A DNA stretch of 64,000 nt from Vibrio ulleungensis (GCF_016900875.1 NZ_JAFEUM010000011.1:1-64000); one strand, 5' to 3'; shown: positions 27,181 to 36,843, counted from the first letter of the stretch. Notes: a model not told the origin generated them from the letters alone. Translations and numbers: made by a program.

Positions 27181-27217
27181 AAAGCGGGTCTTGATATTTC
27201 AAGACCCGCTTTTTTTA
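27181..27217. terminator. Terminator between grxA and fabV
   Basis: A 14-bp perfect hairpin (27181-27212), reading AAAGCGGGTCTTGA and its complement, is followed by T residues and preceded by A residues; it can act in both directions. Confidence 0.9.
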
Positions 27218-27229
27218 TAGCTAATGTGG

Positions 27230-28432
27230 CTAGATTTGAATAAAGCTGTGAGCGACTTGAGTATCAACATCCGCTTCGTAATCAACGCCATCGACACCAA
27301 AACCAAACAAGCTTAAAAACTCTTCTTTATACTCAACGTAATCAGTAAGTTCTTTAAGATTGTCAGTAGTCACTTGAGGCCATAGTTCACGACAGTGTTT
27401 CTGGATATCTTCGCGAAGCTCCCAATCGTCGAGACGTAGGCGATTTTTATCGTCCACTTCTGCTGCACTACCGTCTTCTTTATAAAGACGTTGACTAAAC
27501 ATACGATAGATTTGCTCCATGCATCCCTCGTGAACACCTTCTTCGCGCATTTTCTTAAACACCATCGCGATATATAAAGGCATGACTGGGATCGCAGAGC
27601 TTGCTTGTGTCACAACTGATTTAAGAACGGCAACGTTAGCACTACCACCGGTTGCTGATAACTTCTCGTTAAGAGCGGCGGCTGCTCGATCAAGGTCCAT
27701 TTTCGCACGGCCAAGAGCACCATCCCAGTAGATTGGCCAGGTAAGCTCAGTACCTATATAGCTATAGGCTACGGTTTTGCATGCAGGTGCTAACACATCC
27801 GCTTTCGCTAATGCGTCTAACCACAGTTCCCAATCTTCTCCACCCATAACGGTAACAGTGTCGGCAATCTCTTGTTCCGTCGCTGGTTCAACGCTCGCTT
27901 CGATGATTGCGTCTTTGTTGGTATCTACCGCTGTTGCAGTATACGTTTCGCCGATAGGCTTAAGGGCCGAGCGAATCAACTCGCCGCTATCAGGCAGTTT
28001 ACGAACCGGAGAAGCTAATGAATAGACGACCATATCAATCTGACCTAGGTCTTGTTTGATAAGATCGATGGTTTTTTGCTTAGCGTCATGCGAGAACGCA
28101 TCACCATTTAAGCTTTTAGAATACAAACCAGCTTCTGTTGCAAGTTTGTCGAACGCTGCGGCGTTGTAAAAACCTGCGGTACCTGGCTTACGCTCAGTGC
28201 CTTCTTTTTCAAAAAAGACGCCAATAGTAGATGCATCACCGCCAAAAGCTGCTGCGATTCGAGAAGAAAGGCCGTAACCGCTTGACGAGCCAATTACCAG
28301 CACTCGTTTCGGTGCGTTTTTGATCTTACCCTGCGCTTTTGTGTAGGCGATTTGTTGTTTTACGTTTGCTTCACACCCTACTGGATGAGTAGTGGTACAA
28401 ATAAATCCACGAATTCGAGGTTTAATAATCAT
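27230..28432 (-). CDS. fabV: Trans-2-enoyl-ACP/CoA reductase FabV
   Basis: A protein of 400 residues beginning MIIKPRIRGFICTTTHPVGC, the typical FabV start. It has the NAD-binding SSSGYGLSSR segment and the Tyr-x8-Lys catalytic spacing (Tyr of IYWDG, Lys of GRAKMDLD). FabV performs the last reduction of the fatty-acid elongation cycle and is the triclosan-resistant enoyl reductase first described in Vibrio cholerae. Single gene with terminator downstream. Confidence 0.95.
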   Translation of the reverse strand: MIIKPRIRGFICTTTHPVGCEANVKQQIAYTKAQGKIKNAPKRVLVIGSSSGYGLSSRIAAAFGGDASTIGVFFEKEGTERKPGTAGFYNAAAFDKLATEAGLYSKSLNGDAFSHDAKQKTIDLIKQDLGQIDMVVYSLASPVRKLPDSGELIRSALKPIGETYTATAVDTNKDAIIEASVEPATEQEIADTVTVMGGEDWELWLDALAKADVLAPACKTVAYSYIGTELTWPIYWDGALGRAKMDLDRAAAALNEKLSATGGSANVAVLKSVVTQASSAIPVMPLYIAMVFKKMREEGVHEGCMEQIYRMFSQRLYKEDGSAAEVDDKNRLRLDDWELREDIQKHCRELWPQVTTDNLKELTDYVEYKEEFLSLFGFGVDGVDYEADVDTQVAHSFIQI

Positions 28433-28695
28433 TGTTCGGTTCCTTAAAATTTCTGCCTTAGGATAATGATTCCTATGCAGTTTCGCACCCTAAATCTTCT
28501 CAATATAGGCGAAATGTGAAGTGGTTGGAGCACTCAATAGTGGAATCTTAAGCCCAAAAACCGGTATTGATGTCTCAAATGCCCGAAATTAGTCTCTAAA
28601 ATTGATGCATATCACGCGAATGCCGTTTTTAGCCTCTACACTAAAAATAGACCCAAAATTAAAACATTCACTCGGGCTGTATGGAGGAATTCACC

Positions 28696-29208
28696 ATGGA
28701 CACTACATTCATTGTCAATTTTATTGGTAAGGCGACCCCAGCCACCATTAAAGAACTTACCGCAATTACTCATGAAAATGGCGGCAAGTGGCTAATAAGT
28801 AAAGTGAATTTTATTGAAGATCAAGTCGCAGCAGTGGTGAAAATTAATCTACCGAAACAAAATGAAGAAACGGTAAAAAACGCCTTCTGTGACTATAAAG
28901 ATCTCATTGTTCAATTCGTAGATTCAAACGCTTCTATGCATGCGAAAAGCGAGATATTTAGCTTACGTATCGATGCGAATGATCGAGCGGGTATCGTCAA
29001 TGAAATCACTCAGGTTCTGGACGATCAGGGAATACACATTGTCGATATGGATTGTCACCGAGTCTTTGTTGCCGGCGGCGGCGGCGTGAGTTCGAGCTTA
29101 TTTAGCGCTCAAGTCGCAATACAAATACCGAGCCAGATCAGCATCGACGATATTACCAATGAATTGGAGTCACTGAGCGAAGATACTCGTGTGATCATCA
29201 CAACTTAA
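28696..29208 (+). CDS. ACT-domain regulator, GcvR-like
   Basis: A protein of 170 residues from the ATG behind GGAGG; an upstream in-frame ATG overlaps that ribosome site. Two ACT-like halves are visible: residues 1-80 (TFIVNFIGKATPATIKELT) and ~88-170 (IFSLRIDANDRAGIVNEIT), the layout of GcvR, the repressor partner of the glycine-cleavage regulator GcvA. A Gly-rich loop AGGGGVSSS interrupts the second half. Whether it acts on gcv genes here is unproven. Confidence 0.6.
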   Translation: MDTTFIVNFIGKATPATIKELTAITHENGGKWLISKVNFIEDQVAAVVKINLPKQNEETVKNAFCDYKDLIVQFVDSNASMHAKSEIFSLRIDANDRAGIVNEITQVLDDQGIHIVDMDCHRVFVAGGGGVSSSLFSAQVAIQIPSQISIDDITNELESLSEDTRVIITT

Positions 29209-29245
29209 CTCACTACGAAGCCTCACCGCTAATAGCTGTGCAATT

Positions 29246-29285
29246 ACGCCATATCTGAAGTTGTCCTCAGATATGGCGTGTTTTA
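29246..29285. terminator. Terminator between the GcvR-like gene and nspC
   Basis: A long hairpin, ACGCCATATCTGA/TCAGATATGGCGT (29246-29279), is followed by TTTTAT on the plus strand. Confidence 0.75.
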
Positions 29286-29294
29286 TTTGAAGAG

Positions 29295-30428
29295 CTAGCT
29301 CACGCTCCATTGAGATAGTGAGCGTTTAAAGTCGTTATAATCAAATTCGTTCAGTTTCTCAATGTCGCCATTGCCACGTTTGCAGTACACCGACGGCATC
29401 CGTAGACCATTAAACCAGTTAAGTTTTACCATGGTATAACCCGCACTGTCTAATATGTGCAGACGCTGACCGATATTTAGTGGCTCATTAAAGCGAGTTT
29501 CACAAAATTGGTCACCCGCTAAACAAGAACATGAGCCGATCACATATTCGTGCTCGCCCTGTTCGTCAGCTTCTAATATCGACGCAGGCTCATCGTAAAT
29601 CAGCGTATCAAGTCTGTGCGCTTCAGTAGCAGAATCAACAATCGCCGTCTTTTTATGGTTATCTACGATATCAACTACGGTGACTACGAGATCGGTGGTT
29701 TTAGTAATGATTGCCTCACCTGGCTCCAAATACAGTTGCACACCGTGTTTGTCAGAAAACGCCTTTAACGCAGCAGCCAATTTTGGGATGTCATAACCAG
29801 GCCAAGTAAAGAAGACACCTCCACCTAGACTCACCCAGCTCATTGCGTCTAAGTATTGGCCGAATTGCTCTGAGATAGAATCAAGCAATGTGATAAATGC
29901 ATCCACATCCTTATTTTCACAGTTCATGTGAAACATCACACCCTCAACGCTCGCCAATGCGTCTGCTTGAATATGGTTTGCCTGCACCCCTAGGCGGGAA
30001 AATGCTCTAGCGGGATCCGCCAAATCCTGTCCGGCGTAGCTCACACCAGGGTTAAGACGAAGGCCAATGGATGCCTTACCTTCAACCAGATGACGATAAG
30101 CCGCCAACTGCGATTGCGAGTTAAAGATCATTTTGTCACAAACATCGGCAACGTCTAATACATCTTGTTCGCTGTACCCCACGCTGTACGCATGTGTCTC
30201 TCCACCAAAGGTTTCGTGACCTAGCTTAACCTCATAGGGACCACTACTAGTGGTGCCATCTAAATAGGGTTTTATGATGTCAAACACGCCCCAAGTCGAA
30301 AAACACTTAAGCGCTAATACAAGCTTCACACCAGAGAGCTCTTTTAGTTGCTTTGCTTTATCAAGGTTGGCGACAAGCTTCTGCTCATCAATCATAAAAT
30401 AGGGCGTTTTTATGGTGGTATCGTTCAT
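29295..30428 (-). CDS. nspC: Carboxynorspermidine decarboxylase NspC
   Basis: A protein of 377 residues from MNDTTIKTPYFMIDEQKLV; a 16-residue upstream extension is atypical. Alanine-racemase-like PLP fold: PLP lysine in VLALKCFSTW, and GSCSCLAGDQFCE near the C-terminus supplies the catalytic cysteine region. It makes norspermidine from carboxynorspermidine. In V. cholerae NspC affects biofilm formation. A hairpin separates it from the synthase gene upstream, so its level may differ from that of the rest of the pathway. Confidence 0.92.
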   Translation of the reverse strand: MNDTTIKTPYFMIDEQKLVANLDKAKQLKELSGVKLVLALKCFSTWGVFDIIKPYLDGTTSSGPYEVKLGHETFGGETHAYSVGYSEQDVLDVADVCDKMIFNSQSQLAAYRHLVEGKASIGLRLNPGVSYAGQDLADPARAFSRLGVQANHIQADALASVEGVMFHMNCENKDVDAFITLLDSISEQFGQYLDAMSWVSLGGGVFFTWPGYDIPKLAAALKAFSDKHGVQLYLEPGEAIITKTTDLVVTVVDIVDNHKKTAIVDSATEAHRLDTLIYDEPASILEADEQGEHEYVIGSCSCLAGDQFCETRFNEPLNIGQRLHILDSAGYTMVKLNWFNGLRMPSVYCKRGNGDIEKLNEFDYNDFKRSLSQWSVS

Positions 30429-30454
30429 AGGAATATGTCTAGGAGTCGTTGTAA

Positions 30455-30483
30455 GGAAAAAGCCGATGCACTGCATCGGCTTT
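30455..30483 (-). terminator. Hairpin terminator/attenuator between carboxynorspermidine synthase gene and nspC
   Basis: On the minus strand, AAGCCGATGCA and its complement flank a very short loop (about 30460-30482) and are followed by TTTTTCC. It sits inside the leftward gene set, so partial termination before nspC is likely. Confidence 0.65.
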
Positions 30484-30503
30484 AGTTTGAGTCTTGGGTT
30501 TTA

Positions 30504-31748
30504 TTATTTCAAGATTTTGATGTCTGGCTGCGCAACATCGAGTTCTTGTACGTGCCAATCCAAACCAATTTCTGGCATGGTTTCTAGGAACGGATCCGGG
30601 TCGAGTTGCTCCATGTTGAACACACCCTTGTCTGCCCACTTGCCACGGAAAAATTGTAATGCCGCAGTAATAGCAGGAACACCGGTTGTGTATGAAATGG
30701 CTTGATGCTCTACATCTTCATAAGCAACTTCGTGATCGGCATTATTGTAAATAAATACGCTACGCGGCTTACCGTCTTTTTGCCCTTGAACCCAAGTACC
30801 GATACAGGTTTTACCTGTATACCCAGGAGCCAACGAAGTAGGATCAGGCAGCAGCGCCTTAAGTACGTGCAGCGGCTGAACGACAGTGCCATCGTGCAGC
30901 GTAAGAGGATCCGGGCTCAATAGGCCAATATCACGCATGCAGTTAAAGTAATTGAGGTATTGATCACCAAAACCCATCCAAAATTCAATGCGCTTAGCAG
31001 GGATGAACTCTTGCATTGAGCGAACTTCATCGTGTGCCATAGAGTACACTTTGTGCTTTCCAACGAGCGGAAAATCAAACTCCAACATACGTGAGTGACA
31101 AGGTACCTGTTTCCACTCTTCGTTTTCCCAGTAGAAAGAGTCACCTTGGATCTCTAACATATTGGTTTCAGGATCGAAGTTGGTTGCAAACTTTTTACCG
31201 TGGTCGCCAGCATTAACGTCCATCACATCGATGGTGTCTATCTCATCAAACAAATGCTTAACGGCATAAGCAGCAAAGACCGACACCACACCTGGATCAA
31301 ATCCCGCACCAAGAATTCCAGTGATACCCGCTTGTTCAAACTTTTCACGGTATCCCCACTGCCAATCGTACGCTTGAGGAACCTGCTGGCCTTCCGAGCA
31401 TAAATCCACCGCTACAGACGTATCCAAGTAGTTTACTTTCGCTTGATAGCACGCTTCCATGATCGTCATGTTGACCCAAGGAGGCCCTGCATTGATCACG
31501 AGATCAGGCTTAACTTCTTTGATCAGCGCAACCAACGCTTCTACATCGTCTGCGTTTACTGCGCGAGCGTCTAGTTTTTTAGTTGAATCTTTTAAGTTGT
31601 TCTTTTTATTAATTGATTCAATGATTTTTTCACACTTCGACACTGTGCGAGATGCGATTGTAATATCACCCAGTACGTCGTTGTTTTGCGCCGCTTTATG
31701 CGCCACAACCCAACCAACGCCGCCCGCACCAATTTGAAGAATTGCCAT
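30504..31748 (-). CDS. Carboxynorspermidine synthase (saccharopine-dehydrogenase family)
   Basis: A protein of 414 residues beginning MAILQIGAGGVGWVVAHKAA, an NAD(P)-binding Rossmann start, with GILGAGFDPGVVSVFAAYA and NAGPPWVNMTIMEA, typical of the Lys1-like carboxynorspermidine dehydrogenase/synthase. It condenses diaminopropane and aspartate semialdehyde reductively to carboxynorspermidine, the substrate of NspC downstream. It follows the fused aminotransferase/decarboxylase gene by 26 bases and is probably co-transcribed. Confidence 0.92.
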   Translation of the reverse strand: MAILQIGAGGVGWVVAHKAAQNNDVLGDITIASRTVSKCEKIIESINKKNNLKDSTKKLDARAVNADDVEALVALIKEVKPDLVINAGPPWVNMTIMEACYQAKVNYLDTSVAVDLCSEGQQVPQAYDWQWGYREKFEQAGITGILGAGFDPGVVSVFAAYAVKHLFDEIDTIDVMDVNAGDHGKKFATNFDPETNMLEIQGDSFYWENEEWKQVPCHSRMLEFDFPLVGKHKVYSMAHDEVRSMQEFIPAKRIEFWMGFGDQYLNYFNCMRDIGLLSPDPLTLHDGTVVQPLHVLKALLPDPTSLAPGYTGKTCIGTWVQGQKDGKPRSVFIYNNADHEVAYEDVEHQAISYTTGVPAITAALQFFRGKWADKGVFNMEQLDPDPFLETMPEIGLDWHVQELDVAQPDIKILK

Positions 31749-31774
31749 GTTTTTTATTTCCTATACTTGTTCAC

Positions 31775-34666
31775 TCAAGAAGCGTTCAGTTCAAGAGCTA
31801 ACGCATCGATGTCGTTTAATAATTGTTCAAAGTCTGACAGAGTCAAACAGGGGTTAAGAATCGTTAACTTAAGGGCTGTTTTACCCGCTATGACGGTTTC
31901 ACCCAGCACTGCTACGCCGCGCACCAATGCTTGGATGCGAACGTTTTGATTCAGTGCATCCAACGAATCCATGGATCCATGTGTCGCTCTAAAGAGCACT
32001 GTCGACAAGCTTGGTTTTGCCAACAGCTCAAAGTGTTCGTTTTGATTAACGAGCTCTGCAACTTGCAGGGTCTGATCTAATAGGTGGTCATACATGCGAC
32101 CCAACTCGTGTGCGCCTACATTTTGCATCGTCATAAACACTTTGAGAGCATCAAATCGCTTAGTTGTAGCAATAGACTTATCCACTAAGTTTGGCAACTC
32201 ATCGTGTTCACGATTCAGATAATCCGCATGGTGCAATAAGAACTTAAAGTTCGACTTGTCATTGACCAATAGAGCGCCACAACTGATTGTTTGGTAGAAC
32301 AGTTTGTGAAAATCAACACTAATCGACGACGCTTTTTCAATGCCTTTTAAACGAGGCTTAGCTTGGCTAAATATCAACGCGCCGCCGTAAGCACCGTCAA
32401 CATGCATCCATAAATTATGCAAAGAAGCGACTTGAGCGATTGTGTCGAGATCATCAATAGCACCGTGGTCGGTTGTACCCGCTGTACCTACTACCGCAAA
32501 TGGAATCAAACCTTCTGCTTTTGCGTTAGCAACGACTGACTCAAGCAGTTCTGCCTTCATCGTGCCGTCTTGGTTAGCTGGAACGGTTAATACCGCCTTT
32601 TCCCCGAGCCCCATCCACGACGCAGATTTTTGCACGGTGAAGTGTGCGTTTTCAGAGCATACAATGCGTAACTTACTCGCATAATCAGGTAGCCCCAGTT
32701 TTTGAATTGAGTGCCCATCGGTATAATCAGCAATCCAGTCACGGGCTAACATCAATCCCATCTGATTAGATTGTGTCCCGCCACTGGTAATGATGCCGTC
32801 CGATGCCGTGCTCATCTCGTATTTCTCACACAACCAATCAACCACTTTTTGCTCGACATACGTAGCCGCAGAAGCTTGATCCCAAGAGTCCATGGATTGA
32901 TTTAGCACTGCAATGATCGACTCGGCCACAATAGAAGGCATTAACGGTGGCGTATGCAAATGCGCGATGCAATTTGGGTGTTGGGTAAAGATAGAGTGAT
33001 TAACCACCAATTCAGCCGTTTCATTCACTACGTCTTGCAGATCGAAATTATGCGAATCTAAATCTACTTGATTAATCGCCGCTTCCAACGCTTTAGGCTC
33101 TAAGCCTGAGTATGGCTTATCGACGGCTTCAAACACCTGCTTCAGTTTCTGAGTCGTATGACGCATCACTTTAGCAAATTCGTCTGCGCCTCTTTCACCA
33201 GTCTGGATAAAGTGCTTTTTCCACTCTTCGTGTGCCGCTGAAGGTGCAACTAACTCGCCACCAGCAGCAAGAATCGCTTGCTCAATCACACGTAGAGCAA
33301 AGTCTATTTGCTCAAAGCTAATAATAAGTGGTGGCAAAAATCGCAATACCGAACCATTGCGTCCACCTTTTTCAACCATTAGGCCACGCTCAAGTGCGGC
33401 GCGTTGAATGGCAAGAGTAAGCTCGCCATCGGCGATTGGCTCACCAAATTTATTGAGTTTGCCTTGCGTGTTTTTAATCTCAACACCTAGCATCAAACCT
33501 TTACCACGCACATCGGCGATGCAGTTCACGCGGCTTTGAATACTTTCAAGACCCATGCGTAGATAATTACCCGCAATGTTGGCGTGCTCAACCAAACTAT
33601 CACGCTCAATGATCTCAAGCGCTTTTGCACCAGACACCATCGCTAATTGGTTACCGCGAAATGTGCCCGTATGCTCGCCTGCATTCCAAGTATCAATCTC
33701 TTTTTTGAACACCAACAAAGACATCGGCAGTCCACCGCCAATGGCTTTGGACAAACACAAAATGTCAGGCGCAATACCGGCTTCTTCAAACGCAAAGCGA
33801 TAGCCAGTTTTACCAACACCACATTGAATTTCATCTAGAATAAGTAGGATTTCGTGCTCGTCGCAGATTCGACGAAGCTCTTTCATCCATTGTACAGGTG
33901 CAGGGATCACGCCCCCTTCTCCCTGCACAGGCTCTACAATGATCGCAGCAGGCTTCATAATCCCAGCTTCATCGTCATTGAGTAAGCGTTCGATATAGCG
34001 AATGCCTGCGTTAGCACCCTCTTCACCGCCTAAACCAAATGGACAGCGTAGGTCATACGGGAACGGCATAAAGTGTACGTCCGACATCAAACCGGTGCGA
34101 CGTGCCTTGGTACCAAGGTTACCCATCATTCCCATCGTGCCGTTTGTCATGCCATGATAAGCACCACGGAACGCAAACATAGTGTTGCGGCCTGTTGTTT
34201 GTTTCGCCAACTTGATCGCAGCTTCAACCGCGTCAGCACCTGATGGGCCACAAAATTGTATCGCAGAGTTATTGGAAAACTCTTTAGGCAAAAACGCTTT
34301 AACTCGCTTAATAAACGTATCTTTCGCTTCCGTGGTAATATCTAAGGTCTGATACGGTAAACCAGAATCTAACTGCGCCTTAAGAGCTTGGTTGATCTCT
34401 GGGTGGTTATAGCCTAGCGCTAACGTTCCTGCCCCAGCCAGACAGTCTAAAAAGACTTGCCCACGAGTATCTTCAACGAGCGCACCATAAGCGCGTTTAA
34501 TCGCGATGGGAATGCGACGTGGATAAGACCGCACTTCAGATTCATGCTGCTGTTGATCCAGCAAAATTTGGTCAGGAGAAAGATCGTACAAACCGTCGGT
34601 TTGCGGCACCGCAAATGGGAAGGCCTTCTCTAAAGAAGACATTTCGAATTCGAAAGCAGAGCTCAT
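31775..34666 (-). CDS. Fused diaminobutyrate aminotransferase / 2,4-diaminobutyrate decarboxylase
   Basis: A protein of 963 residues. Residues ~1-460 are a class III PLP aminotransferase (ILDEIQCGVGKTGY; PLP lysine in CLSKAIGGGLP). Residues ~490-963 are a group II PLP decarboxylase (WMHVDGAYGGALI; PLP lysine in SVDFHKLFYQ). Known: vibrios carry this fusion; the first half makes L-2,4-diaminobutyrate from aspartate semialdehyde and the second decarboxylates it to 1,3-diaminopropane, feeding norspermidine synthesis with the two genes downstream. Both active-site lysines are present, so both halves look functional. It heads the operon and has a long, structured leader. Confidence 0.93.
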   Translation of the reverse strand: MSSAFEFEMSSLEKAFPFAVPQTDGLYDLSPDQILLDQQQHESEVRSYPRRIPIAIKRAYGALVEDTRGQVFLDCLAGAGTLALGYNHPEINQALKAQLDSGLPYQTLDITTEAKDTFIKRVKAFLPKEFSNNSAIQFCGPSGADAVEAAIKLAKQTTGRNTMFAFRGAYHGMTNGTMGMMGNLGTKARRTGLMSDVHFMPFPYDLRCPFGLGGEEGANAGIRYIERLLNDDEAGIMKPAAIIVEPVQGEGGVIPAPVQWMKELRRICDEHEILLILDEIQCGVGKTGYRFAFEEAGIAPDILCLSKAIGGGLPMSLLVFKKEIDTWNAGEHTGTFRGNQLAMVSGAKALEIIERDSLVEHANIAGNYLRMGLESIQSRVNCIADVRGKGLMLGVEIKNTQGKLNKFGEPIADGELTLAIQRAALERGLMVEKGGRNGSVLRFLPPLIISFEQIDFALRVIEQAILAAGGELVAPSAAHEEWKKHFIQTGERGADEFAKVMRHTTQKLKQVFEAVDKPYSGLEPKALEAAINQVDLDSHNFDLQDVVNETAELVVNHSIFTQHPNCIAHLHTPPLMPSIVAESIIAVLNQSMDSWDQASAATYVEQKVVDWLCEKYEMSTASDGIITSGGTQSNQMGLMLARDWIADYTDGHSIQKLGLPDYASKLRIVCSENAHFTVQKSASWMGLGEKAVLTVPANQDGTMKAELLESVVANAKAEGLIPFAVVGTAGTTDHGAIDDLDTIAQVASLHNLWMHVDGAYGGALIFSQAKPRLKGIEKASSISVDFHKLFYQTISCGALLVNDKSNFKFLLHHADYLNREHDELPNLVDKSIATTKRFDALKVFMTMQNVGAHELGRMYDHLLDQTLQVAELVNQNEHFELLAKPSLSTVLFRATHGSMDSLDALNQNVRIQALVRGVAVLGETVIAGKTALKLTILNPCLTLSDFEQLLNDIDALALELNAS

Positions 34667-35192
34667 TTAATTACCTATAGGATAAACAGCAGCGCATACA
34701 GCTGAAGCACTGATAAAACAGGGGGATCAACACTAACGCTAACAGTCGCGTTAGAATCAAATAGATTTGCTAGGGGATCGAACGATCAAGGTTCGGTGAT
34801 AACACTGCAGTTTGGTACGACACAGCTGACAGAAGATTGATTATTTTTCATGTTGGGTGCCTTTGAGTGATGTCAGCCTCACTAGTGTGAGTATCCATGA
34901 CATTTACTATCCCATCTACTAAATAGCGACTCTATTTAGTACCTACTATACGCAAGACATCATCAGCGGGATGCGCTTGCGCGTCACTTTTGGCTACAGG
35001 CCAAGATTGCGGCCAATATTACCAAAATTTAACGTAGTGGCAAGCGTAATTTTCGTATAATTAATGAGCAACCCAAATCTGTCTGGCAAAGCTTGTTCAA
35101 CCCTAAAACACCCCAAAATCAACTTTGTACCTATAGAGAAAAAGCCTTTTGTTCACTATTACTAGTTGATGGAAATATAGACAGAGTCGATT
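34667..35192. other. 526-bp divergent region with leader of the norspermidine operon
   Basis: It separates the norspermidine operon (leftward) from the barrel gene (rightward). Read leftward it holds a 21-codon frame with its own ATG (34851 to 34786), a perfect 7-bp hairpin CTAACGC/GCGTTAG (34733-34754) close to the operon start and a 10-bp inverted repeat (34917-34941). Read rightward, TATAATTAAT at about 35057 may be a -10 element for the barrel gene. No protein gene of ordinary size is present. Confidence 0.45.
34917..34941. repeat. Perfect 10-bp inverted repeat (operator-like)
   Basis: TACTAAATAG and CTATTTAGTA are separated by the five bases CGACT. There is no T-run, so it looks more like a protein-binding site than a terminator. 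It lies about 250 bases from either flanking gene. Confidence 0.5.
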
Positions 35193-36191
35193 ATGCATAA
35201 TCCTATCATTTTAGGTTTCGCCAGCGCGACTCTCTTGTCACTTAGTATGACACCGGCACTCGCGCAGGAAGAAGAGCAAGAACAAAAACCCATACAAACT
35301 GTTGGCGACATTGTTGACCAACCAGGGGTGCTCACACCAAAAGGCAGACTCATTGTAGATTCTACATTGAGTTATGCACAAAGTGCCTCCAATCGAGTTT
35401 CGGTCGTTGGTTACTCAGTATTGCCAACACTAGTAGTTGGATTCATAGAGGTTGAAGAGGCCGACAGAACAACGCTCTCCTATGGGCTTGCACTGAGGTA
35501 CGGTATTACTAACCGCCTTGAAGCTGAGGTTCGCGTACCATTTATTTATCGTAACGAAACCTACGAGAGACGGGAGCTTGCTTCAGCACAAAACGACACT
35601 ACAATTTACCGCATTGAAGGCCACGGTGTAGGAGATGCAGAAATTGGACTTCGCTATCAGTTTAACATGGACTCTGCCCCCTTTTTTGTTGGTGGAGTCA
35701 GGGCCAAATCGACTACAGGGCGTTCCCCTTACGAGTCGGATTACAATCAGGATAGTAATTCGTTTGAAGAGACGCCTACAGGATCTGGCTTTTGGAGCAT
35801 CGAGCCACACATCACGCTCATCTACCCTACAGCGCCCGTTGTACTATACGCAAGCCTTGGCTACGTATATAACTTTGAAGATGAGGTCACGCTGTTTGAT
35901 GACTCTGTAGCCGATGTGAAATTAGGAGACTCTATCTCTATCAGCGCTGGGATGGGATTTGCGGTTAACCCCAAATTTTCATTTTCGTTGGGGCTCAATC
36001 ATAGAACCTTATTTGAAAGCGAGACTAATGGCTCTAGTTCTGGCTCACAACTCATCCAAATCGATCAAATTAGCTTTGGTACTCAGCTGTCGCTCACTCC
36101 GAACACCAGTCTCAATATCTCGGCAAGTGCAGGGCTCACTGAAGATTCCCCAGACTTTCAGCTTAACCTTTCTGTCCCGGTAGCATTCTAA
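35193..36191 (+). CDS. Outer-membrane beta-barrel protein, possible exporter of the adjacent fibre-like proteins
   Basis: A protein of 332 residues with a signal peptide (cleavage after PALAQ, about residue 25), a short acidic stretch rich in Glu/Gln and then alternating beta strands to the C-terminus (LNLSVPVAF, an outer-membrane insertion signal). Internal strand pairs such as LALRYGITNRLEAEVRVPF resemble the transporter family related to Phenol_MetA_deg barrels. It converges on the gene set containing the C39 peptidase and the repeat proteins. In the Fap amyloid system a barrel (FapF) exports the subunits; that role is inferred here from position only, and the long coiled coil of FapF is not evident. 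Confidence 0.6.
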   Translation: MHNPIILGFASATLLSLSMTPALAQEEEQEQKPIQTVGDIVDQPGVLTPKGRLIVDSTLSYAQSASNRVSVVGYSVLPTLVVGFIEVEEADRTTLSYGLALRYGITNRLEAEVRVPFIYRNETYERRELASAQNDTTIYRIEGHGVGDAEIGLRYQFNMDSAPFFVGGVRAKSTTGRSPYESDYNQDSNSFEETPTGSGFWSIEPHITLIYPTAPVVLYASLGYVYNFEDEVTLFDDSVADVKLGDSISISAGMGFAVNPKFSFSLGLNHRTLFESETNGSSSGSQLIQIDQISFGTQLSLTPNTSLNISASAGLTEDSPDFQLNLSVPVAF

Positions 36192-36222
36192 TAATAAAAA
36201 GGCCTAGCACAGAGGCTAGGCC
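36191..36222 (-). terminator. Terminator of the leftward repeat-protein gene set
   Basis: The hairpin GGCCTAGC-ACAGAG-GCTAGGCC (36201-36222) is followed, on the minus strand, by TTTTTATTATT. It lies directly behind the stop of the convergent barrel gene. Confidence 0.8.
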
Positions 36223-36288
36223 AGATAGCTTAAATTTTACCCTACTCCTGAAACTCTAACCTCACAGCATTACTGACTAGAAAAGTGT

Positions 36289-36834
36289 TTATTGCCCTAA
36301 GTTGATCCTAATAGAATCACGTATTTGGGCTCTCAAAGCTTCTCTGTCTATAAGGGTTGAAACATTCGCTTCAATGTCTACCATTGTTGTGAGTTCAATG
36401 TGACGCCCATCTGCAGTATTTTGTATTATGTTCCCGATGACTGGGTGGGGTTTGACTATGCTGGTCAGTTGGTTAGCATTTGCTTGCGGTAAGTTTTCGT
36501 CCTCACCTTGTGTCCCTTCTATTGACGAACTGATAGTAGCAAAATTACCATCACCCACTTGCAATAACTGAATGGTATTGGACAGTTCTTTGCTACCTAA
36601 TAGCTTCCCATTAGCGATCGTTAGGTTAGCAATATGCGAGTTTAGTAATCGAGTACCATCCACTGAACCAGTCACACTAATACCGATATTAATCTGACCG
36701 ATATCTAGCGCAAAACCGCCACGTACATTTGACATTGTCTGATCGCTAAGCGCAGCAACCTCTTGCCAAAACCACTCGCTTGCAGTAGCGGGGCTAGAAC
36801 ATAAAAGGAGACTTATCATCCATTTCATTTTCAC
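36289..36834 (-). CDS. Small secreted protein with double-glycine-like processing motif (distal gene)
   Basis: A protein of 181 residues; the start at 36834 follows GGAGGG. Signal peptide cleavage near ATAS (about residue 19). Residues 29-40 read LSDQTMSNVRGG, matching the double-glycine leader pattern LSxxELxxIxGG cleaved by C39 peptidases, one of which is encoded immediately upstream. After that come beta-prone segments and, near 133, VIGNIIQNTADG, which resembles the Gln-Asn motif in the other proteins of this cluster. Position compares with FapE in the Fap operon. Function unknown; a minor fibre component or assembly factor is inferred. Confidence 0.6.
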   Translation of the reverse strand: MKMKWMISLLLCSSPATASEWFWQEVAALSDQTMSNVRGGFALDIGQINIGISVTGSVDGTRLLNSHIANLTIANGKLLGSKELSNTIQLLQVGDGNFATISSSIEGTQGEDENLPQANANQLTSIVKPHPVIGNIIQNTADGRHIELTTMVDIEANVSTLIDREALRAQIRDSIRINLGQ

Positions 36835-36843
36835 TATGCCCTC

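Noticed and set aside
36191..36222. Terminator of the rightward barrel gene
   Set aside because: On the plus strand the hairpin is followed by AGATAG rather than T residues; it fits the leftward transcript instead.
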